From contig CAIJJH010000048.1 of NCBI GenBank assembly GCA_903820955.1, positions 1 to 8,382 of the forward strand: a stretch of DNA of 8,382 nt. Direction: 5' to 3'. Positions 5,742 through 8,382 of the stretch are shown here, one piece after another; the stretch's first letter is position 1; each line of letters opens with the position of its first letter. The notes under the pieces are model-generated. The model was not told the origin of the DNA and did no database searches. It saw only the letters and a program-made list of their open reading frames with translations. This stretch comes from an uncultured Micrococcales bacterium. Its GTDB lineage: Bacteria; Actinomycetota; Actinomycetes; Actinomycetales; Microbacteriaceae. The position numbers and the translations under genes were made by a program.

Positions 5742-6494
5742 CTACTTCTTAGCGCCCTGAGCTGCCACTGCAGCCGCTCCGGCTGCTGCCGCTGCTGGGT
5801 CAAGGTATTCGCCGCCGGCAATCAGTGGCTTGAAGTTTTCGTCCAACTTGTAAACCAATGGGATTCCGGTTGGGATATTCAGTTCGGCAATGTCTTCGTC
5901 GCTGATGCCATCTAGATGCTTGACCAGCGCGCGAAGCGAGTTGCCGTGTGCGGTGACCAGCACGGTCTTGCCGGCGATTAGATCCTGCTTAATTTCGTCG
6001 TCCCAGAGTGGAAGCATGCGAACCAAGACATCTTTGAGGCACTCGGTCTTAGGAATCTCGCTCAGACCCGCGTAGCGCTCGTCGTGGGCCTGTGAATACT
6101 TGTCGTTGTCGTCGATCGGTGGTGGTGGAACGTCGAACGAACGACGCCAGATTTGAAACTGCTCGGCGCCGTACTCGGCAAGAGTTTGAGCCTTGTCTTT
6201 GCCCTGCAGTGCGCCGTAGTGACGCTCGTTTAGGCGCCAGTCGCGCTTGACGTCGATCCACGAACGCTCGGCGGCGTTCAGCGCAATGTGCGCGGTATTA
6301 ATCGCGCGCTTTAGACGCGAGGTGTAGAGAAGCTCTGGTTTGAGGCCACTCTCGGCCAGCAGTTCGCCGGCACGTTGTGCCTCGGCGCGACCCTGTTCGC
6401 TGAGATCCACGTCGACCCAGCCGGTGAATAGGTTCTCCTGGTTCCAGGTGCTGTTGCCGTGACGTAGCAGGATGAGTGTGTATTTGTGAGCCAT
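5742..6494 (-). CDS. gpmA: 2,3-bisphosphoglycerate-dependent phosphoglycerate mutase
   Basis: Glycolytic/gluconeogenic enzyme interconverting 3- and 2-phosphoglycerate through a phosphohistidine; cytoplasmic. The 250-residue length is typical of GpmA. Motifs: [10 protein letters not shown] (9-18) with catalytic H12; [15 protein letters not shown] (21-35); [12 protein letters not shown] with R60 and R63; [15 protein letters not shown] (87-101) with acid E90; and [21 protein letters not shown] (180-200) with H183. The C-terminus is an Ala/Gly/Lys tail ([17 protein letters not shown]), which as I recall is common in actinobacterial GpmA. The ATG has no good Shine-Dalgarno but sits 7 nt from a TAAACT -10 candidate, suggesting a leaderless transcript. 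Its neighbours are convergent phoU and a divergent methyltransferase-like gene. Proximity to senX3-regX3 recalls mycobacterial gpm1-senX3-regX3. Confidence 0.97.
   Translation of the reverse strand: MAHKYTLILLRHGNSTWNQENLFTGWVDVDLSEQGRAEAQRAGELLAESGLKPELLYTSRLKRAINTAHIALNAAERSWIDVKRDWRLNERHYGALQGKDKAQTLAEYGAEQFQIWRRSFDVPPPPIDDNDKYSQAHDERYAGLSEIPKTECLKDVLVRMLPLWDDEIKQDLIAGKTVLVTAHGNSLRALVKHLDGISDEDIAELNIPTGIPLVYKLDENFKPLIAGGEYLDPAAAAAGAAAVAAQGAKK
5770..5786. terminator. Stem-loop in the gpmA alanine-tail codons (possible convergent terminator)
   Basis: GCAGCCG (5770-5776), a CTC loop, then CGGCTGC (5780-5786) form a perfect 7-bp GC-rich stem. It lies 32 nt past the phoU stop and within the last codons of gpmA. 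No U-tract follows on either strand. It could slow polymerase for phoU in particular, but it may simply reflect alternating alanine codons. Confidence 0.25.
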
Positions 6495-6510
6495 GACTTA
6501 AGTTTAGAGC
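6495..6510. promoter_or_regulatory. Overlapping divergent -10 elements; both flanking genes look leaderless
   Basis: Only 16 bp separate the two divergent start codons, and neither has a good Shine-Dalgarno. On the minus strand TAAACT (6506-6501) ends 6 nt before the gpmA ATG (6494). On the plus strand TAAGTT (6499-6504) ends 6 nt before the GTG at 6511. Both fit the TANNNT -10 at the distance known for leaderless actinobacterial genes, and the two hexamers overlap by four bases. Each -35 region would lie inside the opposite gene; neither matches consensus well. Confidence 0.5.
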
Positions 6511-7287
6511 GTGGCAAAACCAATCGGCACTGTGACGCGTGGCACGACCAACCCAAATCGGTTGCGTCGAGTCGACCGCTACATCGCGAGCCTGCCGATC
6601 ATCAAAACTCCGAACCCCGTGGTCGTCGATCTCGGCTTTGGCGCTAGCCCAATCACCGCGGTTGAACTACGGGCTCGGCTTCTCAAGGTGAATGCGGGCG
6701 TCCGAGTTGTCGGTGTCGAGATCGAACGCGAGAGGGTGGAGCGCGGCCTTGCGATTGCGCAACCGGGGCTCGATTTCACCCACGGCGGTTTCGAAACTCC
6801 CCTGCCCGCTGGGCTGAAAGCGGCAACGGTGATTCGCGCCTTCAACGTACTTCGTCAATACGACGAATCTGAAGTGGCCGCCGCCTGGCAACTGATGCAG
6901 TCGAGGCTCGCACCCGGCGGGCTACTTATCGAAGGCACCTGCGACGAAATCGGGCGCTTGAGTTCTTGGGTCACACTGGACGCAGTTAGGCCACTCTGGT
7001 TCACCATCTCGCTGAGACTGAACGGGTTAGAGCAACCGAGCAAGGTTGCCGAACGGCTCCCAAAGGCACTGATTCACCACAACCTTCCCGGCGAGAGAGT
7101 CCACGACTGGCTCTCGGCTCTAGACAAGGCCTGGGCGATGCAGGCACCGCTTTCGACCTTCGGGGCGATTCAGCGCTGGGTCGCGGTTTGCGAGCAACTG
7201 GTTGGTGAGGGGTGGCCAATAACGGTAAATCGCAAGCGCTGGCGCTTGGGTGAAGTGACGGTCGACTGGAACGCGGTAAAGCCCTAG
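6511..7287 (+). CDS. Putative class I SAM-dependent methyltransferase
   Basis: A 258-residue cytoplasmic protein with a Rossmann-type methyltransferase core. Motif I is VVVDLGFGASPITAVEL (37-53), with the glycine-rich SAM loop LGFGASP. After a gap VVGVEIERERVE (66-77) supplies the expected acidic residue E70 at the end of strand beta2, and LAPGGLLIEGTCDE (133-146) is the usual post-strand-4/5 segment. There is no NPPY-type catalytic motif; the equivalent region reads RAFNVLRQYDE (109-119), so the substrate cannot be named. The conserved-looking N-terminus TRGTTNPNRLRRVDR resembles a family I recall from Microbacteriaceae, generally annotated only as a class I methyltransferase. GTG 6511 is the chosen start, 16 bp from divergent gpmA and probably leaderless. 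The TAG stop overlaps that of the convergent FUSC gene in CTAG (7284-7287). Confidence 0.8.
   Translation: MAKPIGTVTRGTTNPNRLRRVDRYIASLPIIKTPNPVVVDLGFGASPITAVELRARLLKVNAGVRVVGVEIERERVERGLAIAQPGLDFTHGGFETPLPAGLKAATVIRAFNVLRQYDESEVAAAWQLMQSRLAPGGLLIEGTCDEIGRLSSWVTLDAVRPLWFTISLRLNGLEQPSKVAERLPKALIHHNLPGERVHDWLSALDKAWAMQAPLSTFGAIQRWVAVCEQLVGEGWPITVNRKRWRLGEVTVDWNAVKP
7233..7248. repeat. Short inverted repeat near the end of the methyltransferase gene
   Basis: CAAGCGC (7233-7239), two bases, then GCGCTTG (7242-7248): perfect 7-bp arms, or a 6-bp stem with a CTGG tetraloop. It lies about 36 nt before the shared convergent stop codons. It could help end minus-strand or plus-strand transcription, but no U-tract follows. 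Confidence 0.2.
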
Positions 7288-8351
7288 ATTTCGGGCAGTT
7301 CTTCTCGGGCGTCTTCCTCGCTCATGCCGCTGGCGCAGAGCAGATCAACAAGCATCGGGCGTAGCAACAGCAAAACCGAGGCTTCGCGAATCTGATCGGC
7401 CAGACCAAACTTCTTCGGATCGAGCTGGTGAATTACCTCGAGAAACACCTCTTGGGCATCGCCAAGCGCCTCGGGCTCGGAGAGCCCCTTCTTCAGCAAA
7501 CCAGCTCCTGCCAAGAGTTGCTCGAAAAGGTCGGCAAGGTGGGGGCGCTTTTGCCCGTCTCGCAGCAGAAAGTCTATGCGTCTGGCGACGACCCGAAGGT
7601 TTCGAGTGGCGAGATCCATGCCGCGCATTAAACGCACCTGACCGCGCAGCTCGTCGCGGTACTTGATCAGGAACGGCGAGACTCGACTGATCGAAATAGC
7701 ACTGTCGAGCGACATTCGCCAGTTATCGATTAGCGGCTGGGTTCGTCGAACCTGCCTGAGGGTTTCGTCGGCAACCTCAAGGTTTACATCGCGGGTTGCG
7801 GTCTTGAGCGCCTCGAGGCTGTCGATGAAAACCTCAAAAAGTTTGCCGGCGTCTTTGCGAGCTATGCCTCTCGGGTCTCGCGGAATCAGCGCGGTCACCA
7901 GCAAGGCAACTGCACCGCCAACGATTCCGTCGATACTGCGCATGTAAACGCCGCCGGTCTGCACCTGCAAAAGTTGCACGAGGATCGCCTGAATTCCAAC
8001 TGTAAGTGCGAAGGACGCGCTACCAGAGATGAACCGAGCGAGCGACAAACAGAGCAAGAGCGTGATAGCCATCTGCCAGATGCCGGGGCCGAAAGCCAAC
8101 AGCATCGACTCCGAGAGCGCGATTCCCGTGATCATTCCTAGCGCGGTTTCTAAGACTCGCCTCGGTCTTGCGTCCCTGGTGAAGCCGAGGGCGGTGATCG
8201 TTACAGTCACCGAAAGAAGTGGGGTCTGGTGACCCAAAACCCAGTGCGAGAACCAATAGCCGACGCCGGCGGCGAAAACAATCTGCAGAATCGGAACGAT
8301 CGAATCGAAAAGTCTCGCGAGGGCGTCCTTCAAGCTCCACTTGATGTTCAT
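7284..8351 (-). CDS. FUSC-family (aromatic acid exporter-like) membrane protein
   Basis: A 355-residue integral membrane protein of the FUSC/aromatic-acid-exporter type. About six hydrophobic segments are visible in the N-terminal 160 residues (roughly 18-38, 44-57, 66-88, 91-109, 111-129, 140-157). A soluble, largely helical cytoplasmic half rich in Arg and Leu follows (about 160-355). The sequence LLSVTVTITALGFTRDARPRRVLETALGMITGIALSE has the family's pattern, in which a charged loop after helix 2 leads into a glycine-containing helix 3. Canonical FUSC pumps are about twice as long with two membrane bundles; this single-bundle form probably oligomerises. The cargo is unknown, so I give no symbol. 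The ATG at 8351 lacks a good Shine-Dalgarno; an upstream frame could end in ATGA there. Its TAG stop overlaps the methyltransferase stop. Confidence 0.8.
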   Translation of the reverse strand: MNIKWSLKDALARLFDSIVPILQIVFAAGVGYWFSHWVLGHQTPLLSVTVTITALGFTRDARPRRVLETALGMITGIALSESMLLAFGPGIWQMAITLLLCLSLARFISGSASFALTVGIQAILVQLLQVQTGGVYMRSIDGIVGGAVALLVTALIPRDPRGIARKDAGKLFEVFIDSLEALKTATRDVNLEVADETLRQVRRTQPLIDNWRMSLDSAISISRVSPFLIKYRDELRGQVRLMRGMDLATRNLRVVARRIDFLLRDGQKRPHLADLFEQLLAGAGLLKKGLSEPEALGDAQEVFLEVIHQLDPKKFGLADQIREASVLLLLRPMLVDLLCASGMSEEDAREELPEI

Positions 8352-8382
8352 CGGCGTTGATTCAACTCACTTCGAGGCGGCA
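8348..8382 (-). other. Possible end of an upstream gene overlapping the FUSC start (ATGA)
   Basis: One minus-strand frame is open from the right edge to TGA at 8350-8348, overlapping the FUSC ATG by the classic ATGA junction and predicting a tail PPRSELNQRR. The other two frames stop earlier, at TGA codons after residues reading LEVS and AASK, so any of the three could be the real upstream gene end. The stretch also holds the palindrome GTTGATTCAAC (8356-8366). Too little is visible to name a gene. Confidence 0.2.

Noticed and set aside
1..8382. CRISPR arrays, insertion sequences, tRNA or rRNA genes, defence or prophage genes
   Set aside because: No arrays of repeats, transposase motifs, structured RNA genes or phage-type genes are visible; nearly all bases lie in recognised chromosomal genes.

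Overview
This window looks like an ordinary chromosomal stretch of an actinobacterium, most likely a Microbacteriaceae-type organism of moderate G+C (judged by eye), such as the small-genome freshwater Rhodoluna/Aquiluna group. The reasons are a CarD transcription factor, an actinobacterial SenX3/RegX3 pair, an actinobacterial PhoU, a fused IspDF, and the gene order carD-ispDF-cysS. The taxon is an inference from gene content; no rRNA is present. I see no mobile element, CRISPR array, tRNA or rRNA.

Layout. At the left edge, on the minus strand, is a tight operon: carD (2595-2080), ispDF (2073-934) and the first two thirds of cysS (937 to beyond the left edge). CarD tunes rRNA and housekeeping transcription, IspDF carries out two steps of isoprenoid-precursor synthesis, and CysS charges tRNA-Cys. 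A small putative lipoprotein gene (2688-3164, +) is divergent from carD and converges on the regX3-like gene. Next comes a phosphate-signalling block: a senX3-like kinase and a regX3-like regulator (4976-3161, -, overlapping by 8 nt), with phoU divergent (5093-5737, +). gpmA (6494-5742, -) converges on phoU. It is separated by only 16 bp from a divergent class I methyltransferase-like gene (6511-7287, +), which converges on a FUSC-family membrane protein gene (8351-7284, -).

The region is very compact. Coding is almost continuous; the longest gaps are 116 bp (senX3/phoU) and 92 bp (carD/lipoprotein), so no stretch above 300 bp lacks a gene. Two of the three convergent gene pairs end on the same CTAG, so their TAG stop codons overlap, and the third pair is 4 bp apart.

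How the genes work together. SenX3-RegX3 and PhoU form the classic phosphate-starvation sensing module, although no pst transporter genes lie in the window. gpmA (glycolysis) next to senX3-regX3 recalls the gpm1-senX3-regX3 order of mycobacteria. I found no clearly new system. The most interesting signals are a response regulator with an apparently charge-swapped dimer interface and a missing conserved proline, the 16-bp overlapping divergent leaderless promoters, and a repeated octamer in the senX3/phoU control region.
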